From an uncultured Spirochaetia bacterium (GTDB lineage: Bacteria > Spirochaetota > Spirochaetia > CAKZLE01), in contig CAKZLE010000004.1 in assembly GCA_937125225.1 (NCBI GenBank), positions 62,001-126,000 on the forward strand: a DNA stretch of 64,000 bases, read 5' to 3'. Below the pieces are notes generated by a model. It did not search any database. It had not been told where the DNA came from and worked only from the letters and a program-made list of their open reading frames with translations. The position numbers and the translations under genes were made by a program. Below, piece after piece: positions 20,395-31,132 of this stretch. Numbering within the stretch: position 1 is the first letter of the stretch; every line of letters begins with the position of its first letter.

Positions 20395-21456
20395 ATGAAT
20401 AATAGTAATAAGGACCTAGCGGTCTCAGTGATTTGGAAAGATGAGAGACTCTTCTTTCTCGATCAGACACTCCTGCCTAATGAGTTGGTTCAGGAAGAGC
20501 AGCTTACTGTAGAGCAGGTCTGGGATTCTATAAAGAGACTCAAGGTAAGAGGAGCACCTGCTATAGGTATTGCAGGTGCCTATGGGCTGATCGTTAGCAT
20601 CAGGGATGACGTGTCTCTGACGCCTCAGGAGTTACTAGTTGAGATCAAGAAGAATGCTGATTATCTCAATAGTTCAAGACCTACTGCGGTGAATCTCTCA
20701 TGGGCCTTGAAACGACTCACTGCTAAGGCTGAGGCACTGTTTGATAAAGGACTCTCAACCCGGAAGATTATTATAGGACTCACCGAAGAGGCTGTTTTGA
20801 TACATGAAGAGGATAAGATACTTTGCAGAAGGATCGGAGAGAATGGACTCCCTCTCATCAAAGAGGGTATGGGGATTCTCACTCATTGTAATGCAGGAGC
20901 ATTAGCGACATCGGAACTGGGAACCGCTACGGCCCCAATGTATCTTGCCCATGATAAAGGTATCTCCTTCAAAGTCTATGCTGATGAGACACGACCTCTT
21001 CTTCAGGGTGCGCGATTGACAAGTTGGGAGCTCCAACAGGCCGGTATCGATGTCACCCTCAACTGTGATGATATGGCTGCGAGTCTTATGGCTGAAGGTC
21101 TCATCGATATGGTCATCGTAGGTACTGATAGAGTCGCTGCCAATGGAGATGTGGCAAATAAGATCGGAACTATGGGTGTTGCGATCCTTGCCTCCTATTT
21201 CAATATACCGGTGTATGTTGCCTGTCCTTCATCGACTATCGACCTAGATACAGCTATTGGGGCTGATATCGAGATCGAAGAACGGGGTGAAGATGAGGTG
21301 ACTTTCTTCGGGATGAGAAGAACAGGACCTGAAGGGATCGCTGTCCGGAATCCTGCCTTCGATGTTACCCCAAATGAGATGGTAGCTGGACTCATCACAG
21401 AGAAAGGGATCATTAGAGCCCCATATGATGTGAATCTGAAGAAGATGTTCTCCTAG
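20395..21456 (+). CDS. mtnA: S-methyl-5-thioribose-1-phosphate isomerase
   Basis: VRGAPAIGIAGAYG, ILTHCNAGALAT, VYADETRPLLQGARLTSWEL, GTDRVAANGDVANKIGT. Confidence 0.92.
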   Translation: MNNSNKDLAVSVIWKDERLFFLDQTLLPNELVQEEQLTVEQVWDSIKRLKVRGAPAIGIAGAYGLIVSIRDDVSLTPQELLVEIKKNADYLNSSRPTAVNLSWALKRLTAKAEALFDKGLSTRKIIIGLTEEAVLIHEEDKILCRRIGENGLPLIKEGMGILTHCNAGALATSELGTATAPMYLAHDKGISFKVYADETRPLLQGARLTSWELQQAGIDVTLNCDDMAASLMAEGLIDMVIVGTDRVAANGDVANKIGTMGVAILASYFNIPVYVACPSSTIDLDTAIGADIEIEERGEDEVTFFGMRRTGPEGIAVRNPAFDVTPNEMVAGLITEKGIIRAPYDVNLKKMFS

Positions 21457-21500
21457 TATCATACAGAGTTTAGACGATCAGGTGGGAAAGGAGTCATAAA

Positions 21501-22265
21501 GTGCTGGGTGTAGAACGACGACAATATATCTATAACCTCTTAGAAGATAAGGGTAATATTTCCGTAACAGAACTCAGCAGCCTCTGTGCGGTTGGTGAGG
21601 AGACGATCCGACGAGACCTGTCCCGTATGTCCTCTGAAGGACTCATCGAGAAGATCTATGGAGGCGCTGTCCTCCGAAATACCATGCATAGTGTACTCCC
21701 TGTACCTATGCGGAAGATCACAGCGGCTGAAGGGAAGAGAAAGATCGCGAAAACCTGTGCTAAGCTCATTGAAGATGGGGACACGATCTTTCTTGATGGA
21801 AGTACGACGTCCATGAAGATCGCCGCAGAACTGGTAAGGTTCAGACGTCTCGTGATCATTACCAATTCAGCAGAGATAGCCTGTATCTTTTCAGAGAACC
21901 CGCTGATAAAAGTGATCTGTATCGGTGGGACTATGCGGGCAAATACTCGGACCTTCGTAGGTCAGAGTACCGTCAATATGCTCCAGGACTACTTTGCTGA
22001 TAAAGTATTTCTCTGTTGTGATGGTATAGATATGAGGACGGGAATCACTGATGCGAATGAGCAGGAGGCTGAAGTGCGGAGAGCTATGATCGATCATGCA
22101 ACAATGATCATTCTCGCTGCAGATCAGAGTAAATTCGATAAGACCTCTTTCGTATCAATTGCAGAGATCCCGATTCTTGATAGGGTAGTAACAGATGTGA
22201 GACTCTCAGAAGGTTGGGAGAGGTATCTCTTTGATAATGAGGTCTCCTTTTCCTATGGTGAGTGA
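21501..22265 (+). CDS. DeoR-family transcriptional regulator
   Basis: RRQYIYNLLEDKGNISVTELSSLCAVGEETIRRDLSRM; FLDGSTTSMKIAAEL sensor domain. Confidence 0.92.
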   Translation: MLGVERRQYIYNLLEDKGNISVTELSSLCAVGEETIRRDLSRMSSEGLIEKIYGGAVLRNTMHSVLPVPMRKITAAEGKRKIAKTCAKLIEDGDTIFLDGSTTSMKIAAELVRFRRLVIITNSAEIACIFSENPLIKVICIGGTMRANTRTFVGQSTVNMLQDYFADKVFLCCDGIDMRTGITDANEQEAEVRRAMIDHATMIILAADQSKFDKTSFVSIAEIPILDRVVTDVRLSEGWERYLFDNEVSFSYGE

Positions 22266-22287
22266 GCTATAGAAGCTTGCACCTCAC

Positions 22288-23022
22288 CTAGAACATCATC
22301 TCATGAGTCTCTCTTGTCCCATAGTCTTGTATCTCTTCGATCTGTAGACCTTGATTATTGATGGCTGTATTGACGATCTTCCTGTTGAAAGGATGAGTAT
22401 CCGCATGCTCAAGGAACTGTTCTACCGGCATCCATACCGCTTCAGATATCTCTCTAGGGTCTAAGGTGATATCTGAAGATAGAGGTTTGAGTCTGCATAC
22501 GAAGTAGATATCTGATTTGCCATACCGGTATCCATGCCAGTGCCTGAAACAGTTGAGGGAGATGAACTCTGTCTTGATCCCCGTCTCCTCAAAGACTTCA
22601 CGAACAACCCCTTTTGAGATATGTTCACCAGGATCAAGGGCTCCTCCCGGGAGCTTGTAATGCTTTCGGGTGTGGTATTTCTCCTGGATAGTCAATATCC
22701 GGTTCTGATCATCGATCACCACTCCACCTGCCCCGATATAGTGGGTTGCATAACCGGGGATAAAGGCGTCAGATCTTAGCCTTCGTACTAGCTGTAATCC
22801 TTCAGCATCTGCATGATGATAGAAGAAGCCGTTTTCTACCGTTATCCCAACGAGATTAGCCTGAACAGTAGGAAGTTGCAGCCAAGCAAGGTTAAACTCC
22901 TGTTCCCGAAGTTCTGAGAGGGTGGCTTTGATGAGGACCTCAAATTGGTCAGGTGTCATAGTATCTGATGGGGCATCTATGAGGGCTCCCCCATAGGGGT
23001 CTATCGTATATGTGAGTTTCAT
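22288..23022 (-). CDS. NUDIX hydrolase
   Basis: Nudix box GGALDPGEHISKGVVREVFEETGI. Confidence 0.92.
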   Translation of the reverse strand: MKLTYTIDPYGGALIDAPSDTMTPDQFEVLIKATLSELREQEFNLAWLQLPTVQANLVGITVENGFFYHHADAEGLQLVRRLRSDAFIPGYATHYIGAGGVVIDDQNRILTIQEKYHTRKHYKLPGGALDPGEHISKGVVREVFEETGIKTEFISLNCFRHWHGYRYGKSDIYFVCRLKPLSSDITLDPREISEAVWMPVEQFLEHADTHPFNRKIVNTAINNQGLQIEEIQDYGTRETHEMMF

Positions 23023-23085
23023 GAGGACAGACTATAGGCTATCTGAGATTCCTTCAAGGTCATAGCCTCTTATTGTATTATCATA

Positions 23086-23469
23086 TTAAGCATCGTCACT
23101 CCCATAGAGCTCCTTTGATAGTGTGATGAATTCTTGGAAGGTGAGTCCCATATTCTTGTAATAGGAGATATCCTTCTCGATCTTTGCAGAGGCTAATCGT
23201 CTCTTCTTAGCGAGTAACTCTTCCTCTGATAAGGGGACGATGAAACACCCTCGTCCTACGACCGTATAGATAAGACCTTCCCGTTCTAGCTCCTCCCAGG
23301 CCTTCTTCACCGTGATGATACTGACCCTTAGCTCTTTAGCTACGGTCCTGATCGGAGGGAGACCATGGTCCCCAATCAGGTCTCCTTTAATGATCTGTGC
23401 ACTGATCTGATCGAAGAGCTGTTGGTATATCGGGGTGTCTGAACTATTGGCTATGATGATCTGTATCAT
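23086..23469 (-). CDS. GntR-family regulator (YtrA-like)
   Basis: Short GntR protein with PIYQQLFDQISAQIIKGDL, LPPIRTVAKELRVSIITVKKAWEELEREG; linked to an ABC exporter. Confidence 0.9.
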   Translation of the reverse strand: MIQIIIANSSDTPIYQQLFDQISAQIIKGDLIGDHGLPPIRTVAKELRVSIITVKKAWEELEREGLIYTVVGRGCFIVPLSEEELLAKKRRLASAKIEKDISYYKNMGLTFQEFITLSKELYGSDDA

Positions 23470-24131
23470 ACATCAACACTCTCAAAACGTCGGATTGATA
23501 ATATATAGGTCTCAAATATAGATAAGGTGAAGAGTCCCATACCAAGTATAAGAAGAAGTGCTTGGATCCCATTACCAGATTCTTCCATGAGGTATCTAAG
23601 ACTACTATTGAAGATGATAAGGAGTTCCATACCTAGACCCAAGAGGGTGGCAGCGGTGATTGAGATGATGAGGGGGACACCAAACGAGTAACCGGTCTTG
23701 AAGAACATCGGAAGCATGATCAGGTTGAAGACTCCATATATGACGAATACAAGTCCGAAGAAGGCCGGATTCAGATCTAATGCAAAGTTATTGGGGTTAT
23801 GATAAATCGCTCTATTTAGCAGAGCGAATATTGCTGCTAGGAGGATATGTAAGAGCTCTAATCCTACTACTGCTCCGATTCTTGCCTTCACGATATCGCT
23901 CTTACTGACTGGTAACATCGCAAGGAAGCTAAGGTCATTAAAGGCTTTGTACGAGCTGAAGAGATTGGGAATCGAGACAAAGCAGAAATAGAGGGGGACT
24001 AGGGTGAATATCCACTGTGGGATGAGCATCAGAGCCCCTATAAGGAATGGAAAAAGAAGAAAGAATGGGTGAATCGATAATTTGAACTCTTTATATAATA
24101 GATTAAGCATGAGTACGCCCCCTTTTAGCAT
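23466..24131 (-). CDS. ABC-2-type membrane protein
   Basis: Six hydrophobic segments; overlaps the GntR and ATPase genes. Confidence 0.75.
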   Translation of the reverse strand: MLKGGVLMLNLLYKEFKLSIHPFFLLFPFLIGALMLIPQWIFTLVPLYFCFVSIPNLFSSYKAFNDLSFLAMLPVSKSDIVKARIGAVVGLELLHILLAAIFALLNRAIYHNPNNFALDLNPAFFGLVFVIYGVFNLIMLPMFFKTGYSFGVPLIISITAATLLGLGMELLIIFNSSLRYLMEESGNGIQALLLILGMGLFTLSIFETYILSIRRFESVDV

Positions 24132-24966
24132 AATAGATCATGATATCTTCGAGCGTGGGTCGTTCACTAGTATAATCACTTTCAATATCATGTGAATGAT
24201 CATTGGTCTTCATAAGTCCAGAGAAACCGAAATCGTTCTTCTTATAGGATATCATAAGCTCTTTTAGCTCATCAGTTAATTGTGGGAGAGTCCCTTTGAT
24301 AATAGCATATGAATCAATGAACTCATCCTTGGTCGTGCTAGTGATGATCTTTCCCTCATGAATATAGGTAATAAAATCTGCATACTTCTCAAGATCACTC
24401 GTGATATGGGTAGAGAAAAGTACACTTTTCTGCCCGTCCTCGACTAACTGTTGAAAGATCTCGAGCAGTTCATCTCTTGCGGCGGGGTCAAGACCGCTCG
24501 TGGGTTCATCGAGGATGAAGAGTCGTGCCTGATGGGATAGGGCTAGAGTCAGAGCGTATTTGGTCCTCATTCCGGTGGAGAGTTCGCAGAGCCTTTTCTC
24601 TTCATCGATATTGAATCGATCGCAGTAGGTGGCATATATCGTATCATCCCAGTGGGTATAGAATCGCTTGACTACTTCAGTGAGTGTCTTCACCCTCTTC
24701 TTCACATAGAAATCCATATCACCTAGCATTACCCCTATATCTTGTTTAAGTTCGAGTTCGTGTGACTTGAACTCCTTTCCCATGATCTCTATATATCCAG
24801 AATCGGCATGGACCATATTGAGGATTGACTTTAGGGTCGTCGTCTTTCCTGCCCCGTTCATTCCGATAAATCCCATGATATACCCCTTCTCAAGGGAAAA
24901 GGAGACATCCTCCAAGTGGAATGATGGATAGCTTTTATTGAGCTCCTGAACTTTTAATAATTCCAT
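24103..24966 (-). CDS. ABC transporter ATP-binding protein
   Basis: Walker A GMNGAGKTT, signature LSTGMRTKYALTLAL, Walker B LFILDEPTSGLD; likely start MELLKVQ at 24966. Confidence 0.92.
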   Translation of the reverse strand: MELLKVQELNKSYPSFHLEDVSFSLEKGYIMGFIGMNGAGKTTTLKSILNMVHADSGYIEIMGKEFKSHELELKQDIGVMLGDMDFYVKKRVKTLTEVVKRFYTHWDDTIYATYCDRFNIDEEKRLCELSTGMRTKYALTLALSHQARLFILDEPTSGLDPAARDELLEIFQQLVEDGQKSVLFSTHITSDLEKYADFITYIHEGKIITSTTKDEFIDSYAIIKGTLPQLTDELKELMISYKKNDFGFSGLMKTNDHSHDIESDYTSERPTLEDIMIYYAKRGRTHA

Positions 24967-24975
24967 ATTGAATTC

Positions 24976-25013
24976 CTTATTGTATCTATTGAGTATACAC
25001 AATATACAATAAG
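24976..25013. promoter_or_regulatory. Candidate operator for the GntR/ABC operon
   Basis: Perfect 10-bp inverted repeat CTTATTGTAT / ATACAATAAG just upstream of the ABC ATPase start. Confidence 0.55.
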
Positions 25014-25174
25014 TTTATACACATGTCAAGAATTGTTAACTAAGAACATGAGATAGCGAATAAGAGCTATTTTCATTTAGTAACTCTATCATTATAATCC
25101 CTGAGTGCTACAATGGGATCGAGGATACATCTTGTCAAGATCATACAGTCTTTCACTGTATACTCAGGAGGTTC

Positions 25175-25930
25175 ATGATGACGTATGATAGTTATTCACT
25201 ATTCTATGATCAGGCTATGTCTGATTACCGATGGTGTGAGGATTTCCTACTTAAGATGATAGAGTCTAAGCTAAAGGCACATCATTCCGTACTTGAACTC
25301 GGATGTGGCACGGGAAGGATCCTTGAGCTCGTAAAAGATGAGTTCACCTGCAGCTCAGGAGTAGATATCAGCCCCGCAATGCTAAAGTTTGCGAAACAGA
25401 GACTTCCTGAAACAGACTTCTATGAACAGGATATGCGTTACTTTAAGATCGATAGGAGTTTCGACCTGATCCTCTGCCTATTCGATTCGATCAACCATCT
25501 GAACTCTTTTGACGGATGGGAGAGGACCTTCAGGTTGATTGCGAGCCATCTCGCCCCCGCAGGAGTCTGTATCTTCGATATGAACACCCCCCAACGGCTT
25601 GCTCGGCTCTCCCTCTTTCCTCCGATGATCGAGACCTTCGGTGAGGATGACCTTCTGATCCTTGATGTTCTCGAAGATGAAGAGAATCCAGATCATAGTG
25701 GCCTGTTCCACTTCAATATTACCATATTCAAACAGCTCGTCGATGATACCTATCAGAGATACTCTGAACGGATCCTCGAGTTCGCACCTACAGTAGAACA
25801 GGTGTTAGAGAGTCTCTTGAGTATCTTCTCTAAGGTGGAGATCTACGATGAGGATGAACAACTAGTTGGGGAGGATATATCCTTAGAAGAGGCAAGAGAG
25901 GGGCGGTTATTCTTTGTCTGTGAGCGATGA
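25175..25930 (+). CDS. Class I SAM-dependent methyltransferase
   Basis: VLELGCGTGRILELV; LILCLFDSINHL. Confidence 0.9.
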   Translation: MMTYDSYSLFYDQAMSDYRWCEDFLLKMIESKLKAHHSVLELGCGTGRILELVKDEFTCSSGVDISPAMLKFAKQRLPETDFYEQDMRYFKIDRSFDLILCLFDSINHLNSFDGWERTFRLIASHLAPAGVCIFDMNTPQRLARLSLFPPMIETFGEDDLLILDVLEDEENPDHSGLFHFNITIFKQLVDDTYQRYSERILEFAPTVEQVLESLLSIFSKVEIYDEDEQLVGEDISLEEAREGRLFFVCER

Positions 25931-25956
25931 GACTCCTTAGTGGTTTCGCATGCGGG

Positions 25957-26793
25957 TCAGCCACCTATCCCGATCAAGGCTGCCCCGGTGATTGCGAGTA
26001 CCAATCCTCCGATCCTTAATGGAGTGAGTTTCTCTCCCAGGAAAAGACGCTGTAAGAGCACTGTTGGCGCAGGATAGAGGGCTGTTATCACGACAGCAGT
26101 GATCATCAGTCCGGAACGTGAAGCTAGAAGATAGAATATATTGGCTCCCATATCGAGAATCCCACCAGTAAAAGCATACCTTCGAGACCCCTTAACTAAT
26201 CGAATCGGTCTCTTTCTGAGGAGCAAAGTCATCAAGAATAGTGGTACGGTAACAGCTCTTGCAGCAACGAGGGGCCACATCCCTGAACTATCACCTGTTT
26301 GAGCGATGAGAATGAAAAAGCCACTGAAGCCGACTCCCGCGAGGAAGCCCATCTGAAAGGATCTTATCTGGTGGGCCGATCGTTCCCCTTTCTCCAAAGA
26401 GAGTAGGAGGATCGCAGGGATTGCCAGGGATACCCCGATCCAACTCAAGGGGGTAGGTTGTTCTCCTGTGACAACTCCGAAGAATACCGGTAGTATTGCA
26501 CCCGTGAGTGCTGCTACTGGAGATATGATAGAGGCTAGCCCACTTGCAAGACCATGATAGAGGAAGGCTACACCTATTGCACCTGATACACCTGCAGCTA
26601 TACCCCATAGGATGTCTTGTGTCACCACAGTTGCTTCTCCCAAAAGTGGAGTGGCAAAGAGTGCGATGAGGAGACCTATTGCCTGTGACCAGGCAACAAC
26701 GGTGACTGCTGAGTTCTTACGAGTAGCGAAGCCCCCATAAAAATCGGCGGCTCCATAGGTTAATGCTGAGAGTGATGCGAAAAGTACGACCAT
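25957..26793 (-). CDS. EamA/DMT-family transporter
   Basis: About 10 TM segments in two EamA-like halves. Confidence 0.85.
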   Translation of the reverse strand: MVVLFASLSALTYGAADFYGGFATRKNSAVTVVAWSQAIGLLIALFATPLLGEATVVTQDILWGIAAGVSGAIGVAFLYHGLASGLASIISPVAALTGAILPVFFGVVTGEQPTPLSWIGVSLAIPAILLLSLEKGERSAHQIRSFQMGFLAGVGFSGFFILIAQTGDSSGMWPLVAARAVTVPLFLMTLLLRKRPIRLVKGSRRYAFTGGILDMGANIFYLLASRSGLMITAVVITALYPAPTVLLQRLFLGEKLTPLRIGGLVLAITGAALIGIGG

Positions 26794-26983
26794 AAGGTGA
26801 TTATAGGTTATTACTATTGACTTGGGGAAGTATCAAGAAGACTCCTGATCAACAGAGTTTCCAGTCTATCTTGTAGGATAACTTCCTATTCTTCAGTGAT
26901 CAGGTCTTACAATTATTGGAGAACACATGTATAAAGAGGTTACTGAAAGTGAGCAGCTAGAGAATGGTTGCGAGGGAGAGTAG

Positions 26984-27451
26984 ATGACTAATAATGATGT
27001 ATTGAGAAGGATCCGTTTCATCTTTGACTATAATGATGAGAAGATGATCGCTATTTTCTCCCTATCAGGGTATACCCTTACCCGAGAGATTCTTTGTGAT
27101 TGGTTGAAAAGGGAAGAGGAGAGCTCTTATAAGGAATGTACAGATTCTCAGCTTGCATCCTTTCTCAATGGTTTGATCATTGAGAAGAGAGGGAAGAAAG
27201 AGGGACCCCTACCTGTCCCAGATAGAGAGCTCAATAATAACAAGATCTTCATGAAACTCAAGATTGCCTTGAATCTGAAAGCAGAGGAGGTCCTTGAGAT
27301 CCTTACGCTAGCCAATCTAACGATAAGCAAACATGAACTGAGTGCCTTCTTTAGAAAACCCGGTCATAAGCACTACCGGGACTGTCAGGATCAGGTATTA
27401 CGACGATTCCTTAAAGGTGTACAGCTGAAGTTTCGTCCAATAGAGGAATAG
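26984..27451 (+). CDS. DUF1456 (YehS-like) protein
   Basis: [25 protein letters not shown] and its internal repeat [23 protein letters not shown]. Confidence 0.85.
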   Translation: MTNNDVLRRIRFIFDYNDEKMIAIFSLSGYTLTREILCDWLKREEESSYKECTDSQLASFLNGLIIEKRGKKEGPLPVPDRELNNNKIFMKLKIALNLKAEEVLEILTLANLTISKHELSAFFRKPGHKHYRDCQDQVLRRFLKGVQLKFRPIEE

Positions 27452-27455
27452 ATCG

Positions 27456-29009
27456 ATGAGTCCCGATGAGAATCCAAACTATACAGAATCTGAGATACAA
27501 AGATGTATCTCGATCTTAAGAGAGCTCAGTGAATCAGGTGATGCCTTCATCGCCTTGCCTAAAGAGCAACAGATTGAGTTGATGAAAGCTGCCGGACAGT
27601 TGGCAAAACCTGATCATAGACAGCTGAAACAACGGAAGAAAGCTGCTCTAAAACAGAAGAAACAGCAAGTAGCTTCCTCTGAAAGACAGGCACGAGCTGC
27701 AACTGGGATCAGAAGAGCAAGAGAGGCTTCAGTCTTCACCGCACCTGAACAGCTTCAGTTAGATGATAGTAGAGAAAGCCTTCCCCCTGAGTTGAAGCTC
27801 AATTCACCGAGGAACTGTTATGTCTGTAAAGCTGAATATAGCCAGATGCATTTCTTCTATGATTCGATGTGTCCCTCCTGTGCTGAACTGAACTATCGCA
27901 AGAGGTTCCAGACTGCAGATCTGACCGGACAGGTAGCCCTGATCACCGGTTCACGTCTGAAGATCGGTTATCAAGCGACCTTACTGATGCTCCGGTCAGG
28001 CGCGACAGTCATTGCAACCACGAGATTCCCTATCGACTCTGCCTTACGTTATGCGAAAGAGAAGGATTACCCACTTTGGGGTGACCGACTCCATATCTAT
28101 GGACTCGACTTACGGCATACTCCGAGTGTAGAGATCTTCTGCAACTATATCGAACACAGCTATGAACGATTGGATCTTCTGATTAATAATGCGGCACAGA
28201 CGGTCAGGAGACCTCCAGAGTTCTATGCTCACCTTATGGAGAATGAGAGCAGACTCTTTGGGGATCTTCCCTCTGATGCACAGAAGCTATTGGGTAATCA
28301 CCAGCAGTGTACTGCAGCCTTACATGATTCGGTTGGGGTGAAGGCCGAGGTGAGTTCTGGCTTGCCGGTATCCTGGAATGGAAAACTTCCCGGGATCGGT
28401 ATCAGAGAGTCCGCAAAACTCTCACAGATCCCCTATGCCTATGATACGAACGAGGTGTCTGTGGATATGGTCTTCCCGAAGGGTGAACTCGATGTGGATC
28501 TACAACAGGTAGACCTGAGAAGGACCAACAGCTGGCGGCTCAAGATCGGTGAGATCCAGACCGCAGAGATGCTAGAACTACAACTCATCAACTCTATCGC
28601 TCCCTTCGTTCTTTGTAATAAACTCGTTCCAATGATGAAAAGAGAGAACACAGGACAGAAGCATATCGTCAATGTATCTGCTATGGAAGGTAAGTTCTTC
28701 AGGTTCAAGAAGGGGGCGCGACATCCCCATACCAATATGGCGAAGGCTGCACTGAACATGTTGACTCATACCTCTGCAGATGAACTTGCCGATCATGGGA
28801 TCTTTATGAATGCCGTAGATACAGGGTGGGTCACAGATGAGGACCCGGCACAGCTTTCGAAGTTCAAAGAGGATGTACACGACTTTCAGCCACCCCTCGA
28901 TATCGTAGATGGTGCTGCAAGAGTCTGTGATCCCTTCTTCGATGGTATCAATACTGGAAAGCATTGGTGTGGTCAGTTCCTCAAGGACTATTTTCCTATC
29001 GATTGGTAG
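27456..29009 (+). CDS. Short-chain dehydrogenase/reductase with N-terminal CxxC...CxxC segment
   Basis: [22 protein letters not shown] followed by Rossmann fold [16 protein letters not shown] and LLINNAAQ. Confidence 0.8.
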   Translation: MSPDENPNYTESEIQRCISILRELSESGDAFIALPKEQQIELMKAAGQLAKPDHRQLKQRKKAALKQKKQQVASSERQARAATGIRRAREASVFTAPEQLQLDDSRESLPPELKLNSPRNCYVCKAEYSQMHFFYDSMCPSCAELNYRKRFQTADLTGQVALITGSRLKIGYQATLLMLRSGATVIATTRFPIDSALRYAKEKDYPLWGDRLHIYGLDLRHTPSVEIFCNYIEHSYERLDLLINNAAQTVRRPPEFYAHLMENESRLFGDLPSDAQKLLGNHQQCTAALHDSVGVKAEVSSGLPVSWNGKLPGIGIRESAKLSQIPYAYDTNEVSVDMVFPKGELDVDLQQVDLRRTNSWRLKIGEIQTAEMLELQLINSIAPFVLCNKLVPMMKRENTGQKHIVNVSAMEGKFFRFKKGARHPHTNMAKAALNMLTHTSADELADHGIFMNAVDTGWVTDEDPAQLSKFKEDVHDFQPPLDIVDGAARVCDPFFDGINTGKHWCGQFLKDYFPIDW

Positions 29010-29012
29010 AGT

Positions 29013-29525
29013 TTAGCTGATCTCTCTTCTGAGTAGATAGTCAGATTGAAGTTCCTCTCCCATCTTGAAGATACGAGTCCCTGCCTGGTGAAAACCCATC
29101 TTTTCATAGAAGGAAACCGCAGAAGGGTTCTTCTTCCATACACTAAGCCATATATATGAGCAACCAAGTTCTCTACCAAGCGCTATTGAATGCTCAATAA
29201 GCGTTTTTCCGAGACCTCTTCTTTTATACTTCTCAAGGACATATATTCTTTGTAACTCCATCCCCTCCTTTTCCTGAAGGTCGGTCTGTGAGTCGAGAAT
29301 ATTGACCTTAGAGAAGGCGGCGACCTCTTCTTCGATAGTGAGAAGGAAGGTATGGGAGTTCTGATCTTCGAGCTCTGAGCGTATCTTCTCATGGGGGAAG
29401 GCCTCATCGAGATATGCCTGCATGATAGAAGGGGTGTTCAGGTGTTTATAGGTATGGTAATAGGTCTCCCTTCCCAACTTTGCGACTAGTTCCGTATCCT
29501 CCGGCGTACATCTTCGTATCTTCAT
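29013..29525 (-). CDS. GNAT-family N-acetyltransferase
   Basis: Acetyl-CoA motif LEKYKRRGLGKTLIEHSI; WKKNPSAVSFYEKMGF. Confidence 0.9.
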   Translation of the reverse strand: MKIRRCTPEDTELVAKLGRETYYHTYKHLNTPSIMQAYLDEAFPHEKIRSELEDQNSHTFLLTIEEEVAAFSKVNILDSQTDLQEKEGMELQRIYVLEKYKRRGLGKTLIEHSIALGRELGCSYIWLSVWKKNPSAVSFYEKMGFHQAGTRIFKMGEELQSDYLLRREIS

Positions 29526-29696
29526 GTGACAACTCTACCGGGCATAGAAGATTTATACAAGGAGAGGATCTGAATTTGAAGGAGTCCCCACTTAAGTCCC
29601 ATAGACTTTTCATTCTTATGGTAATTATATATAATCCTGACAAATAGACAACGAAGTATCACATTCATACAATATGCTGATGGGGAGTAATATAAT

Positions 29697-30479
29697 ATGT
29701 ATATAGTATTTTTTATAATTGGTTTTGGCGCCTCAGTCATCGGGGCCATCAGTGGGATCGGTGGTGGAGTCATCATCAAACCGGTCATGGACCTTGTCAG
29801 TGGTCTTGGTGTTGCTTCAGTCAGTTTCCTTTCGAGTACCACCGTTCTCTCCATGGCCACAGTATCACTGATTCGTTCACGGAAGAGTCCAGTCAATATT
29901 AATGTGAAGAATACCTCAATGATGGCAGTCGGTGGGATTCTTGGTGGATTAGCCGGGAAATCTCTCTTTGATATAGTGAGAACCGGATTCGGGAATGATA
30001 AGGTCATCGGAGTTGCTCAGGCTAGTATCCTGTTTGTCATTACCCTTTGGGTACTCCTCTTTTATATTAATAAGGAGAAGATTACTCCACAGCACCATAC
30101 GAGCCTGATCTTCAGTGTCTTCATCGGTCTGATCCTAGGTAGCTTTGCCTCTTTTCTTGGCATCGGTGGAGGACCTATCAATCTCGCAGTTCTCTACTTC
30201 TTCTTTGCGATGGACTCAAAGACTGCTGCACTCAACTCGATCTTCATCATATTCTTCTCTCAGATCGCGAATCTTTTGTTCACCACACTTTCTGGTAATC
30301 TGCCAGAGTTCGAGCCTGTCGTATTGATCATCATGATCGTTGGTGGGATCACTGGTGGGCTCACCGGATCGGTTCTCTCTCACAAGATGACGAATCGGGC
30401 TGTTGATAAGCTTTTTATGATCGTACTGATTGTGATCATGATTTTATGTGTCTATAACACGATCAGTCTGATTCTTTAG
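29697..30479 (+). CDS. TauE/SafE-family sulfite exporter-like membrane protein
   Basis: Repeated GxxxSxxxGIGGGxxxxP-like motifs (GAISGIGGGVIIKPV, ASFLGIGGGPINLAV). Confidence 0.87.
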   Translation: MYIVFFIIGFGASVIGAISGIGGGVIIKPVMDLVSGLGVASVSFLSSTTVLSMATVSLIRSRKSPVNINVKNTSMMAVGGILGGLAGKSLFDIVRTGFGNDKVIGVAQASILFVITLWVLLFYINKEKITPQHHTSLIFSVFIGLILGSFASFLGIGGGPINLAVLYFFFAMDSKTAALNSIFIIFFSQIANLLFTTLSGNLPEFEPVVLIIMIVGGITGGLTGSVLSHKMTNRAVDKLFMIVLIVIMILCVYNTISLIL

Positions 30480-30535
30480 CAATAATACCTGATCAGCTTG
30501 AAAATCCTCTACGATACTCTATAATTGAGTTCATC

Positions 30536-31132
30536 ATGCGGAAGATATTCTTTTATATAGTTTCAATAGGCATACTCGCTACTTCTATACCTGCTATCAG
30601 TTACCGGGTCATTGAAGCTGAGAGTATACTTCATGTTCTGAACCTCTTTGGGTATTTTACCATTCAGTCAAATGTTGCTGTACTAGTCCTCGTTATAGCA
30701 GCTTTGAGCGGCAGGCGTTTTTCGAGAAGAGTCGAGCTAGCAGTCGCTGTAGCCATTACTATTACCGCTATCATATTCCAACTGTTTCTCCGTCCTTGGA
30801 TCGAGGGGACGGGGGTGACGGTCCTTGTCAGTAATATCAACCATGGTTCAACTACCATCCTCTATCTCCTCTGGTTCTATCTTTCAGAGAGGCGAGAGGA
30901 GTTGGTGTTCAAGGATATCCTCTTTACCATTCCCTATCCTGCAATCTACTGTGTCTTTGGGGTTCTCGAAGGTCTTATCAGAAAACAGGCTCGTTACTTC
31001 TTCCTAGATCTTAGAAGTCTGGGCTTTCTGTTTCTCCTCTGGTTAGTCGGTTTGATACTCTTATTCCTAGGAGTAGCTTCTCTGATCATTCTTCTTGATA
31101 GGAGACCAGATAGCATCATTGAGGAGACCTAA
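30536..31132 (+). CDS. Pr6Pr-family membrane protein
   Basis: Six TM segments; FGYFTIQSNVAVLVLV and pattern NINHGSTTILYLLWF. Confidence 0.7.
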   Translation: MRKIFFYIVSIGILATSIPAISYRVIEAESILHVLNLFGYFTIQSNVAVLVLVIAALSGRRFSRRVELAVAVAITITAIIFQLFLRPWIEGTGVTVLVSNINHGSTTILYLLWFYLSERREELVFKDILFTIPYPAIYCVFGVLEGLIRKQARYFFLDLRSLGFLFLLWLVGLILLFLGVASLIILLDRRPDSIIEET

